Origin: a virus
Strand: one strand, 5' to 3'
IMG/VR virus record: IMGVR_UViG_3300048592_001391
Span: 1 to 64,000 of that record
Length of the DNA stretch: 64,000 nucleotides
The translations under genes were made by a program, and so were the position numbers. This document shows, piece by piece, positions 56,797 to 63,972 of the stretch. The notes under the pieces were generated by a model. That model did no database searches, was not told the origin of the DNA, and worked only from the letters and a program-made list of their open reading frames with translations. How positions within the stretch are numbered: position 1 is the stretch's first letter; every line of letters begins with the position of its first letter.

Positions 56797-57275
56797 TGTC
56801 CCGCTCCCGTCGCACAGAACGACGACCGCACAGCGTACCATTGGTACTGCTGGGCATATCCCTGATACTCCGAATGAGGCACTTCAATCTCGGTCGCAGA
56901 TGTCAGGTACGGCATGATGCCTTCCCGATACAGTTTGCCCGCCATGAGATGTACCTTCCCCAACTTCTTATCACCCATGATCCACAAGGCGTCTTCCAGA
57001 CTGTTCCACACCCGCCGCCCCCATGCTGGCAGGTCTCGCTTCTTTAGCTCCTGCTCATAGGGCGCCACTGTGTCAATGCTGGTCAGCAGGCCATGTTTGG
57101 CCGACAGGACAAAGATTTGGCGGTCTGGCAGCTTGAGGCAGTGCCGCGCATAGCGCAACTGAGCGGTAAACAATGGGCCGGTGTATAGTTCCAGCGCCGG
57201 GATACGCTCGTACAAGTCCGGTGGGCTTTTCTTGCTCTTGCTACAGGCAATGAGCGCAATGTCTACTTGGTTCAT
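56793..57275 (-). CDS. DUF6884-like protein beside TGT-like gene
   Basis: 160 residues: IALIACSKSKKSPPDLYERI at the N-terminus, ELYTGPLFTAQLRYARHCL, FVLSAKHGLLTSIDTVAPYE, then helical tail. The pattern 'CSKSK...LY.S..F......A.......LSAKHGLL.....I.PY' is that of DUF6884. I recall this family beside phage 7-deazaguanine DNA-modification genes; exact function unknown. Overlaps the TGT-like gene by 4 bases. Confidence 0.8.
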   Translation of the reverse strand: MNQVDIALIACSKSKKSPPDLYERIPALELYTGPLFTAQLRYARHCLKLPDRQIFVLSAKHGLLTSIDTVAPYEQELKKRDLPAWGRRVWNSLEDALWIMGDKKLGKVHLMAGKLYREGIMPYLTSATEIEVPHSEYQGYAQQYQWYAVRSSFCATGAGQ

Positions 57276-58567
57276 AGTCCCAACTCCAACTGCGCCGCTT
57301 GATAACGGCCGCGTAATGCGGCAACCTGTGCCGCGTCTGATAAATTAACCGGCAACGGTTCCGGTGGAGGCCAGACCCACAACCCTTCATACGCCGCCAG
57401 AATGGAGCGCAGGTTTGCGGCCATCATCTCGGTCAGGGTGAAGAACGTGTGCGAACGGCGGCGGCGCTTGCCGTCCTTCTCTCTCGGAGCCTCGAAGCTG
57501 TGCATGGTAATCAGGCCGTCTTCGACGTAGGCGAACCGCTCAGAGACGGCATCACTCAGCCACCATGTACCATCTGTCCACACCCGATCCAGCAGCCCCA
57601 ACCGCCCCAGCCCGTTGACCACTGCGAAGTTGGCCTGACCCAACAGCCAGAACTGCACGTCCGGGAATAGCTCACAAAGTACGGCCGTAAAAATATGCCG
57701 CGCCATCCGATTGCACTTGCACCCGACCATGCCGCCCAACATCACCTTGCCGTACCGCTCCACCATCATGCGGAAATCCTTGTCCGCCGCCATGACCAGC
57801 GCATTGGCAATCGCTTGCCGTACCATCCGCTCCCGTGCCTCCTCGCCCACAAACCGCTGTGTGCCGTTGAGTGGAATCATGTCGGCGAAGCGCATGGACG
57901 CCCAACCGGGCAACTGAGCAAACGACAGGTGCGCGTTGTCGTCCCATGTCCAGCGAATGGAGAAGACGGGCCAAAGACGGCCGTCATCGGGGAAGATGTG
58001 GCTCATGGCGTCGAGGGCTTTCAGGGTAGCTTGTCGGTCTGTTGGGTAGTCCCATGCCGCATACCCATCCGGGTCAATGGCCTCAATCGCGGCGGGGTAC
58101 ACATCGAACTCCATCGCCCATTGCGGCGCGGTGCGGGTCATCTCGCGGCGATAGCCACAGGAATCGAGGAACAGGGGGAGAGAACGGGTGGCGCGGGAGA
58201 AGGTGGATGCACGGCCGTTGCGCCATTGGATAGCGCCGGTGTGGGCATAGCCGCCGTTGTCGGTTGGCGCGTAGGGGGTGGTGATGTAGGTGAAGTCGGC
58301 GAACCACACCCCCCGCCGCCAGGCACGACGCGCCGCCATGTCGCCAATGCGTTCGGAGCCATCGGCCAGCGATTCCAAACGGCCGTCGCGCTGGCGCAGG
58401 GCATCGGCGGTGTCCAGGCCACGGCCGTGGGTGTTGGTCGCGTCTGTGTCCGCCGCCATCTGTGCATGGCTCACGCGGTCCAACCCGGCCACCCCCACCG
58501 ACCCAATCTGGTGGGCGGTGCGGATGTTATTACGGGTAGACAGGCCGCTAATACCGAATGCACTCAT
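57272..58567 (-). CDS. TGT/DpdA-like DNA or tRNA guanine transglycosylase-like protein
   Basis: 431 residues; TGGAGG precedes the ATG. TIM-barrel-type segments: LPLFLDSCGYRRE (compare TGT DSGGF), WPVFSIRWTWDD, MLGGMVGCKCNRMARHIFTA, QFWLLGQANFAVVNGLGRLG and LDRVWTDGTWWLSDA (region of the catalytic Asp and G-x-G barrel end). The canonical zinc site (CxCxxC...H) is not complete. DpdA enzymes insert 7-deazaguanines in phage DNA. No folE/queCDE genes are in the window, so the base would come from the host. Confidence 0.65.
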   Translation of the reverse strand: MSAFGISGLSTRNNIRTAHQIGSVGVAGLDRVSHAQMAADTDATNTHGRGLDTADALRQRDGRLESLADGSERIGDMAARRAWRRGVWFADFTYITTPYAPTDNGGYAHTGAIQWRNGRASTFSRATRSLPLFLDSCGYRREMTRTAPQWAMEFDVYPAAIEAIDPDGYAAWDYPTDRQATLKALDAMSHIFPDDGRLWPVFSIRWTWDDNAHLSFAQLPGWASMRFADMIPLNGTQRFVGEEARERMVRQAIANALVMAADKDFRMMVERYGKVMLGGMVGCKCNRMARHIFTAVLCELFPDVQFWLLGQANFAVVNGLGRLGLLDRVWTDGTWWLSDAVSERFAYVEDGLITMHSFEAPREKDGKRRRRSHTFFTLTEMMAANLRSILAAYEGLWVWPPPEPLPVNLSDAAQVAALRGRYQAAQLELGL

Positions 58568-58968
58568 GCCGCCTCCAACAGAAAGACACGAACGGGATGA
58601 TTCTGCCGAAACATATCCTCGATCTGCTCGTACTCAATCCAACTAAAATCCTCACCCGCATACTCGGTTGCCAGCAGGTTCGCCCACCACGCATCCACCC
58701 GCGCCTTGTGCGCTTCGGTGGTGATGTAGTGCAACTCCGCCCCGTCCAGATTGCGGTTGAGCGTGATGAGATTCGCGTCACCCGGATCAACGGCCGCAAA
58801 GAAAATCCCGCTCACCCACTCACCCGTCCACGCCAGACCGTACAACGGCCGTGTCGTGTTGAAGATGAGCCAGTCGGCGGGGATAGGCTCACCGGCATGG
58901 GTCAAGCTATCATGGGGCACGACTGACGGCCGTTGCCCGACTACCTCGATAATCCGGTGATTGCTCAT
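58564..58968 (-). CDS. Hypothetical protein
   Basis: 134 residues: DWLIFNTTRPLYGLAWTGEW, SGIFFAAVDPGDANLITLNR, LHYITTEAHKARVDAWWANL. Alpha/beta. Coupled to the TGT-like gene by ATGA, so perhaps functionally linked to it. Unknown. Confidence 0.65.
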   Translation of the reverse strand: MSNHRIIEVVGQRPSVVPHDSLTHAGEPIPADWLIFNTTRPLYGLAWTGEWVSGIFFAAVDPGDANLITLNRNLDGAELHYITTEAHKARVDAWWANLLATEYAGEDFSWIEYEQIEDMFRQNHPVRVFLLEAA

Positions 58969-59168
58969 TGGTCGAACAGCCCCTTTTGCCCATTGGCGCG
59001 AAGCTGCGCGTCAATCGGAATCTCTTGCGTGTGGGTGCAGTCCGGCCAATTGGGGCAGCCCAGGAACTGCGCCCCGGTGCGTTGGGTAGTCCGCACAATG
59101 AGCAAGGTATCATGCCCACAGTTGGGGCAACTGATCCCTAGCTCTTTCCCGTTTGCCAATTGTTTCAT
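58965..59168 (-). CDS. Topoisomerase-type zinc finger protein
   Basis: 67 residues from MKQLANGKELGISCPNCGHD; AAGGAG precedes the ATG. CPNC(14-17) ... FLGCPNWPDCTHT matches the C4 finger of bacterial topoisomerase I (FxGCxxYPxC). Stand-alone single-strand DNA-binding module. Confidence 0.85.
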   Translation of the reverse strand: MKQLANGKELGISCPNCGHDTLLIVRTTQRTGAQFLGCPNWPDCTHTQEIPIDAQLRANGQKGLFDQ

Positions 59169-59185
59169 GGGGTCTCCTTGACAGG

Positions 59186-59212
59186 CACGGCCGTTACTCG
59201 GGAACGGCCGTG
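59186..59212. other. Hairpin of two ACGGCCGT copies
   Basis: CACGGCCGTT (59186-59195) and AACGGCCGTG (59203-59212) make a 10-bp perfect stem with 7-base loop, in the 55-base spacer between two genes. No T-run. Confidence 0.7.
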
Positions 59213-59223
59213 CAATATGCAGA

Positions 59224-59910
59224 TTATGCAATTTCGTAATTCAGGACTGTGGGCAGTGGCAGGCGGCAAGCCTCGAACGCGGCAATCTCTTGGCTCATGT
59301 CTTCCGTGTCAATGAACTCGCCGTAGATGTAGACCGTGTAGGTGATGCCGTCTACCTCGCCCGTACAGGCATACCGATTGGTACGGGTACGAGCTACCAG
59401 ATCAACCAGCAAGGAGCCAACCCGCTCGTCATAGAACAGGGCATAGCGGTTGTCGTCTTGCAAGCGGTAGGGCGATTCTCCCAGCTCCCGCTCGATGTAG
59501 GCGATTGCTTCCTCGCAAGCGGCGAAGTGGATGTAGTCCCCCACCCCGCCCACGATCTGGAGACCATGAAACGGCCGTGTGGTCAACTCGTCACACTCAG
59601 AACATTTGGCGGCAAAGGTGCGACCGCCGCAGAACTGGCAGCGCATGGGGTTCAGGGCCAGGCCGCGCATGGCGGTTTGGTAGTGGTAGTTCCGTAGGTT
59701 GCTATGGGCTGTGTCCAGAGAAGCCGGATCAGCGGCCATCAGCCGCCGCAGGGCAACGGTGGTCACACTGCCGTTCGGCCAGCGCACCATAGCCGCTTCA
59801 CCGCGTACGGCCGTCACGTGCCCGATATGGTGCATCTTCGTGGGGAAGTCGGCGCGGCGCATGACGGCCGTGCCGGGGACTGCTGCTGCTTCTGGTAAGT
59901 GTAGGGTCAT
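59224..59910 (-). CDS. Hypothetical with zinc ribbon
   Basis: 228 residues from MTLHLPEAAAVPG; AAAGGAG precedes the ATG at 59910 (the longer frame crosses the promoter). N-terminal small barrel (MHHIGHVTAVRGEAAMVRWP), helix LRRLMAADPASLDTAHSNLR, then CQFCGGRTFAAKCSECDE (zinc ribbon), then alpha/beta part with IHFAACEEAIAYIERELGES. Unknown. Confidence 0.7.
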   Translation of the reverse strand: MTLHLPEAAAVPGTAVMRRADFPTKMHHIGHVTAVRGEAAMVRWPNGSVTTVALRRLMAADPASLDTAHSNLRNYHYQTAMRGLALNPMRCQFCGGRTFAAKCSECDELTTRPFHGLQIVGGVGDYIHFAACEEAIAYIERELGESPYRLQDDNRYALFYDERVGSLLVDLVARTRTNRYACTGEVDGITYTVYIYGEFIDTEDMSQEIAAFEACRLPLPTVLNYEIA

Positions 59911-59939
59911 GGGTATCACTCCTTTGTGTACGGCCGTTC

Positions 59940-59954
59940 GGAACACTATGGAAC
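59940..59954 (-). promoter_or_regulatory. GTTCC-N5-GTTCC element before 59224-59910
   Basis: Direct repeat 10 bases apart, about 43 bases downstream of the -10 at 59997-60002 and 29 bases before the ATG, so within the 5' leader. Confidence 0.75.
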
Positions 59955-59996
59955 GGCTGAAACCTAAATAAAAACGGCGTAACCAACGCCAAGAGG

Positions 59997-60025
59997 ATTT
60001 TACCACAGGTGCAATACCATTGCAA
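59997..60025 (-). promoter_or_regulatory. Promoter TTGCAA-N17-TAAAAT
   Basis: Minus strand TTGCAA (60025-60020), 17-base spacer beginning TGGTATT and ending TGTGG, TAAAAT (60002-59997). It comes right after a terminator, so it starts a new unit. Confidence 0.75.
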
Positions 60026-60054
60026 ACAATTGGCGCGAATTGGCCGGAAAGGGG

Positions 60055-60106
60055 AATAAAAAGACCCGCCAGTTTGAGGATGCCTTGGGGCATAGCCTGG
60101 GCGGGT
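60055..60106 (-). terminator. Intrinsic terminator
   Basis: Minus strand: ACCCGC(C)CAG pairs with CTGGCGGGT (one bulge), with an inner ATGCC/GGCAT stem, followed by CTTTTTATT. Ends the 64-60.2 kb unit. Confidence 0.8.
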
Positions 60107-60169
60107 TCTGTCACTCAATGGTACTACTTATGGTACTACTTTACGACCGCATCGTAAACAATATACGCC

Positions 60170-60658
60170 TTATACGCCATCCGGTATAAAACGGCCGTAC
60201 AACTCCCGCGCCGCCTGCTGGCTGACCGGATCGAGATAGATGTAGTCCGACACCTTGTTGTCCGGGCGCGGCTCGTTCCACTTCATCCAGATGTGCAGCG
60301 TCCCCCATGCTCTTGGCTCCTGTGCCGCACTCAGCCAAACTTCCACGTCACGGCCGTCCAGGTAGATGTTGTGCCAGATGACATCCGTGTTGTCTTTGGT
60401 CTCGGCGGTGCGAATGCTCTCGCACACGGCCGTATACCGGTTGGTCACGAACTCCTCTGTGCCGTAGATGTGGGTAGGGATGACGGCCGTCACGCGGTAA
60501 CGGCCGTCTTTCATCTGCTCCAGCGTCACAGAAGCCGGAATGTACACCTGCTCTTTCAGGCGCACGGCGCTGCGCTTTGGATCGCGCTCGATAATCGCAA
60601 TGGGCGTTGGCTCAAAGACCAACACCGGGCACTGGCCGATAAGGGTTACGTTTAGCAT
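60170..60658 (-). CDS. Hypothetical beta-rich protein
   Basis: 162 residues from MLNVTLIGQCPVLV; AGGAGGTGG precedes the ATG at 60658. IAIIERDPKRSAVRLKEQVY, SVTLEQMKDGRYRVTAVIPT, VWLSAAQEPRAWGTLHIWMK. Unknown. Last gene of its unit before the terminator. Confidence 0.65.
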   Translation of the reverse strand: MLNVTLIGQCPVLVFEPTPIAIIERDPKRSAVRLKEQVYIPASVTLEQMKDGRYRVTAVIPTHIYGTEEFVTNRYTAVCESIRTAETKDNTDVIWHNIYLDGRDVEVWLSAAQEPRAWGTLHIWMKWNEPRPDNKVSDYIYLDPVSQQAARELYGRFIPDGV

Positions 60659-60894
60659 CGTTCCACCTCCTGAAAGAACACCACCTTGGGCGCGTCGTGC
60701 TTTACTCTGTGTCCCGCTGCCACCCGCTCGGCCAAACTGGCCTCGGGGATGGTGACAATCGGCACTCGCTGCCGCTTGACCGAAAAGCCAAGGCTCACGG
60801 TTGCCCCGCACTTGCACTGTGCCTCACACCCCTTGCCGGTGCGCAGAATCACCCGTCTGCCACAAATACACCGTACCACTGCTTGCCATTTCAT
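60652..60894 (-). CDS. Small zinc-ribbon protein
   Basis: 80 residues from MKWQAVVRCICGRRVILRTG (ATGA overlap at 60894). CICG and CKCG about 16 residues apart form a zinc ribbon; then beta strands. Probably nucleic-acid binding. Confidence 0.7.
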   Translation of the reverse strand: MKWQAVVRCICGRRVILRTGKGCEAQCKCGATVSLGFSVKRQRVPIVTIPEASLAERVAAGHRVKHDAPKVVFFQEVERC

Positions 60895-61520
60895 GATTGC
60901 GCATCCTGCTTTTTGCGCCACCATTCCCGCCGCTCTGCGGCCGTAGCGGGAATGCGATGGAGATTCTTTACCCAAAACGCACACGCTTCTTCCGCAGTCT
61001 CCCACCGGAAATCTTCGTAGTAGTCATCATCCCGGCTAGACGGCGGACACTCCACGAAGAAAAGACAGTCGTTCTTGCTCAGAACGAAGCCATCATGAGT
61101 ATAAATTCCCCACCGAACTCCGCCTGGATAAGGAATTGAGTTGAGTGTCACAACCCGCACACCATCCTCGTTCCTCTCTAGCACGTACTCGCTTACTTCC
61201 AGCGGCAAGGCTCCGTTACGGCCGTCTTCGGGCAGTTGCTCCATCTTCGTCACGGCCGTACGCAGCACAACCCACGGATCAAACTGCTCCAACAGAATGT
61301 CATCACCGGCCAAGCCCCAATCGGCCTCATCCAACCCCATCACGTCAGACAGTTGGGCAACTGCCTTGAGCATTGCCAGCCAATCGGCGTTATGCTGTGC
61401 CAGCGTCTCACGCAGCTTGTCATAGGTGGCACGGGTCATCCGCATGGGCGGAGAACCGTCGCCTATGTACGTCTCGGTTGTGGTGGCCCCGTTCGATCCC
61501 TGAAACTTCTTAATCGTCAT
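60891..61520 (-). CDS. Hypothetical protein
   Basis: 209 residues. Helical first half (TRATYDKLRETLAQHNADWL), beta centre (VSEYVLERNEDGVRVVTLNS), then WETAEEACAFWVKNLHRIPA. Overlaps both neighbours. Unknown. Confidence 0.65.
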   Translation of the reverse strand: MTIKKFQGSNGATTTETYIGDGSPPMRMTRATYDKLRETLAQHNADWLAMLKAVAQLSDVMGLDEADWGLAGDDILLEQFDPWVVLRTAVTKMEQLPEDGRNGALPLEVSEYVLERNEDGVRVVTLNSIPYPGGVRWGIYTHDGFVLSKNDCLFFVECPPSSRDDDYYEDFRWETAEEACAFWVKNLHRIPATAAERREWWRKKQDAQS

Positions 61521-61728
61521 CGTCGTCCTCCCATACGGCGGTCACCGACTGCACCATGGCGTCCTTGTCACCGTAATAAAACTCACCCGCCTCGTTGTAT
61601 GCCTTGCCGCCGTCATACTCGCTTTTCAGGCCCACAGACTGGAACGTCATGTCCACAAACAGTCCCGGTCTGCATTCTTCAATCCTGCAAGGCCACCCGT
61701 CTGGCTTTAGTACCAACCGCTTTGTCAT
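61510..61728 (-). CDS. Small hypothetical with poly-Asp end
   Basis: 72 residues: TKRLVLKPDGWPCRIEECRP, FVDMTFQSVGLKSEYDGGKA, EFYYGDKDAMVQSVTAVWED, ending in five Asp. Overlaps the next gene by 11 bases. Unknown. Confidence 0.6.
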   Translation of the reverse strand: MTKRLVLKPDGWPCRIEECRPGLFVDMTFQSVGLKSEYDGGKAYNEAGEFYYGDKDAMVQSVTAVWEDDDDD

Positions 61729-62132
61729 CAGGCCAGCCCTCCCAGCGCAATAGCAATCTGCTCCAGCAGTTCAATCTGCCGCTCCAGCAGCGCATGGGTC
61801 TTGGCAGTATTCTCGGCGCTGATTACTTTTGCTTCCTCTGCCCGTCTCTCCGATTCTGCGTGCCATGTAGCGTACATCTGAAAGGCTTTCGCATCAGACT
61901 CTTGGGCGGCCTGAGCTTCGGCCTGGCGATCTGCCTCAAGTCTGGTTAACTGATCCTGCAAAAAAGATTGAAAGTCGAACCCTGCTGTATCTGCCATCTC
62001 ATCACTCCATTGGCCCTTACGGCCGATTTTCATCACGTCTGCCGCTGCCCCATCCGTTATCTCTTCTTCTACCACCGTTCGGGGAACTGCCGGGCCATTT
62101 CCCGAATTTCTGACATACTGACTATTTCTCAT
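61728..62132 (-). CDS. Coiled-coil hypothetical protein
   Basis: 134 residues; AGGAGTGAG precedes the ATG. Residues 50-130 are a long coiled coil (FLQDQLTRLEADRQAEAQAA, TKTHALLERQIELLEQIA). Lies in a 0.9-kb stretch without ACGGCCGT. Unknown. Confidence 0.65.
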   Translation of the reverse strand: MRNSQYVRNSGNGPAVPRTVVEEEITDGAAADVMKIGRKGQWSDEMADTAGFDFQSFLQDQLTRLEADRQAEAQAAQESDAKAFQMYATWHAESERRAEEAKVISAENTAKTHALLERQIELLEQIAIALGGLA

Positions 62133-62138
62133 GGCTAC

Positions 62139-62768
62139 TCACTCCTTTGGCCCTACGGCCGTACTCTCCACCACATCCACATGGGCAAACACATTAAGCA
62201 AACGCAGCATATAGTTTGTCGTTGCCTGAATCCCGACATTCCATCGTTCAGGCGTGAGGTTCGCGCAAATCTGGCACAACGCCGTTCCGCCTGGGGCCAA
62301 AGCAACGGGGACTTCAACCCCACACACCTTGCACGAATCATAGCGCCCCGCAACCTTGTCCGGATCGGGGCTGTAAAACCGCCATTTGTAACCGGCGCTT
62401 ACCTGCCCCAAGTCCTTGTAGTGCATTGGCTCTCCGCTGTTGGTCGCGGTCACGGCCGTACCATCATGCGCCCACACCACAGCCACATCGTCAAACACAC
62501 TGAGCAAGCGCAAAGCAATGTTAGCCGTTGCCTGAACTCCAGCATTCCGGTGTTCGGGTATAAGTTTCGCGCAAATCTGGCACACCATCGTTCCATCCGG
62601 GCATGGAGCAACGGGAACTTCAACCTCACACGCCTTGCACCAATCATAACGACCCAGACCACTTCCCTCCCCAGCGACATCGAGAAGCCGCCATGTGTAC
62701 TCAACTACCTGATTCAAATCTTTGTATTGCATCTCATACTCCCATGGCTCTACGGCCGTCTCACGCAT
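62139..62768 (-). CDS. Tandemly duplicated zinc-binding protein
   Basis: About 209 residues (start at 62768-62771, overlapping the upstream stop). Two units of about 95 residues, each: (M)xYKDLxQV...YxWR, GRYDxCKxCxVEVPVA, GTxxCQIC, then VQATxNxxLRLLxVF. Each has two CxxC pairs (CKAC/CQIC and CKVC/CQIC). The units have diverged, so this is an old in-frame duplication. Role unknown; binding to nucleic acid likely. Confidence 0.75.
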   Translation of the reverse strand: MRETAVEPWEYEMQYKDLNQVVEYTWRLLDVAGEGSGLGRYDWCKACEVEVPVAPCPDGTMVCQICAKLIPEHRNAGVQATANIALRLLSVFDDVAVVWAHDGTAVTATNSGEPMHYKDLGQVSAGYKWRFYSPDPDKVAGRYDSCKVCGVEVPVALAPGGTALCQICANLTPERWNVGIQATTNYMLRLLNVFAHVDVVESTAVGPKE

Positions 62769-62946
62769 CATCTTTACCGAACAAACTTGCAAACATCTTC
62801 GCAAACTCTGGCCCCACCACGTACAGCGCCGCCACCCCAATGAGCAGGAAGCCCAGCGTCTCGTTGGTTGGCATTGCCAGAAAGTGCGCCAACAACACAA
62901 TGATCAACCCCAAGAAACATCGGTCTGCATACCCTGTTTTAATCAC
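62761..62946 (-). CDS. Small membrane protein
   Basis: 61 residues with two hydrophobic helices (CFLGLIIVLLAHFLAM and LGFLLIGVAALYVVG), then an amphipathic end. Possible holin-like or membrane regulator. Overlaps neighbours. Confidence 0.6.
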   Translation of the reverse strand: MIKTGYADRCFLGLIIVLLAHFLAMPTNETLGFLLIGVAALYVVGPEFAKMFASLFGKDDA

Positions 62947-63227
62947 CAGTTTGCCCCCTCGCGCACCTTGCGCAACTCCTCCAGTCTCGTCCGCGCCTCC
63001 AGCACATCAAGGCTGGCGGCTTCAATGTCGGCGGGGTCTGCGTCCTCCAGCTTCAGGTCGCGCAGATGGCCTTCCTCTGCCTCGACATCCTCCTCCGCCG
63101 ATTGCACAGCATGAAGAAAATCCGCCTGACTGCCATACTGGGCAATCAGATAGTCTCGCGTCTCCATCACAATCTTCATCTTTGCGAGTAGCGCACTCGC
63201 TGCTGGACTACCAAATTTAATCGTCAT
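62943..63227 (-). CDS. Coiled-coil hypothetical protein
   Basis: 94 residues: AKMKIVMETRDYLIAQYGSQ, then coiled coil VQSAEEDVEAEEGHLRDLKL, ASLDVLEARTRLEELRK. Unknown. Confidence 0.65.
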   Translation of the reverse strand: MTIKFGSPAASALLAKMKIVMETRDYLIAQYGSQADFLHAVQSAEEDVEAEEGHLRDLKLEDADPADIEAASLDVLEARTRLEELRKVREGANW

Positions 63228-63258
63228 CTCGTTGCTCCTTACGGCCGTATGCCGCCCA

Positions 63259-63972
63259 CTAAAACAACCTCATCGTTCTTGGCTGCAAAATCTCAATCTC
63301 GCGCCAGTTCCATTCCGGTTCGGGCATTCGCCATACCCAACCCACCTTCCCTGCTGGCCCCGGCACTGGCTCACCGTCCGCACCGACATACATCGGCTCT
63401 GCACCGGCCAACCGGTAGATTGCGCCTTTGTGGAGCGCTGGATCGTGGTAGCTCACGGCCAACCGGATGTGGTACGGCTGATTGGGGTAAACAGGTGGCC
63501 ACATCGCCACCCGGTCAACCTGAACCCGGCGCAGCACACTCTCAATAAGCCACGTCGCCACTGTGGGGCGGAAGTTGCCTTTTCGGTCCACAAATCCCGG
63601 AACCATCTCCGGTTGACACCATGCCCCGCCTTGCTGGATAGCCGGATCAAGCCAGATGCGGCTCAAGTCCACCACCTGCCACTGCGTAGGCTGGTCATCA
63701 TATCCCCACCAGCGCCGGTTCCGTGTCGCATGGGGAATGCCCACAATGCACAATCCCAATCGCAGTGCATTACCGCCACATGCCCGCCGCCCCCACAACA
63801 CATAAACCATCGGCCGTGCCTGTGGGTGAACGGGCTGGCGCAGATAGTGGAAGTAGGTCACTGTCTGCTGTGCCCACATCAAGTCATTGGCGTTGCCAAG
63901 TGTGATCTCAAGTATCAGGTCACGGCCGTCATACACTCGGGAATCATGCTGAGCAACGGCCGTCGTGTTCAT
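63259..63972 (-). CDS. Mom-like (GNAT-fold) phage protein
   Basis: 237 residues from MNTTAVAQHDSRVYD; AGAGAG precedes the ATG at 63972. The pattern TYFHYLRQPVHPQARPMVYV, LRLGLCIVGIPHATRN, QWQVVDLSRIWLDPAIQ, TWLIESVLRRVQVD, YHIRLAVSYHDPALHKGAIY resembles phage Mom proteins (LARLAL...SW.I...L.......VSFADP..GH.GTIYQA), GNAT-like enzymes that modify adenine to block restriction. Similarity by eye only. Confidence 0.55.
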   Translation of the reverse strand: MNTTAVAQHDSRVYDGRDLILEITLGNANDLMWAQQTVTYFHYLRQPVHPQARPMVYVLWGRRACGGNALRLGLCIVGIPHATRNRRWWGYDDQPTQWQVVDLSRIWLDPAIQQGGAWCQPEMVPGFVDRKGNFRPTVATWLIESVLRRVQVDRVAMWPPVYPNQPYHIRLAVSYHDPALHKGAIYRLAGAEPMYVGADGEPVPGPAGKVGWVWRMPEPEWNWREIEILQPRTMRLF

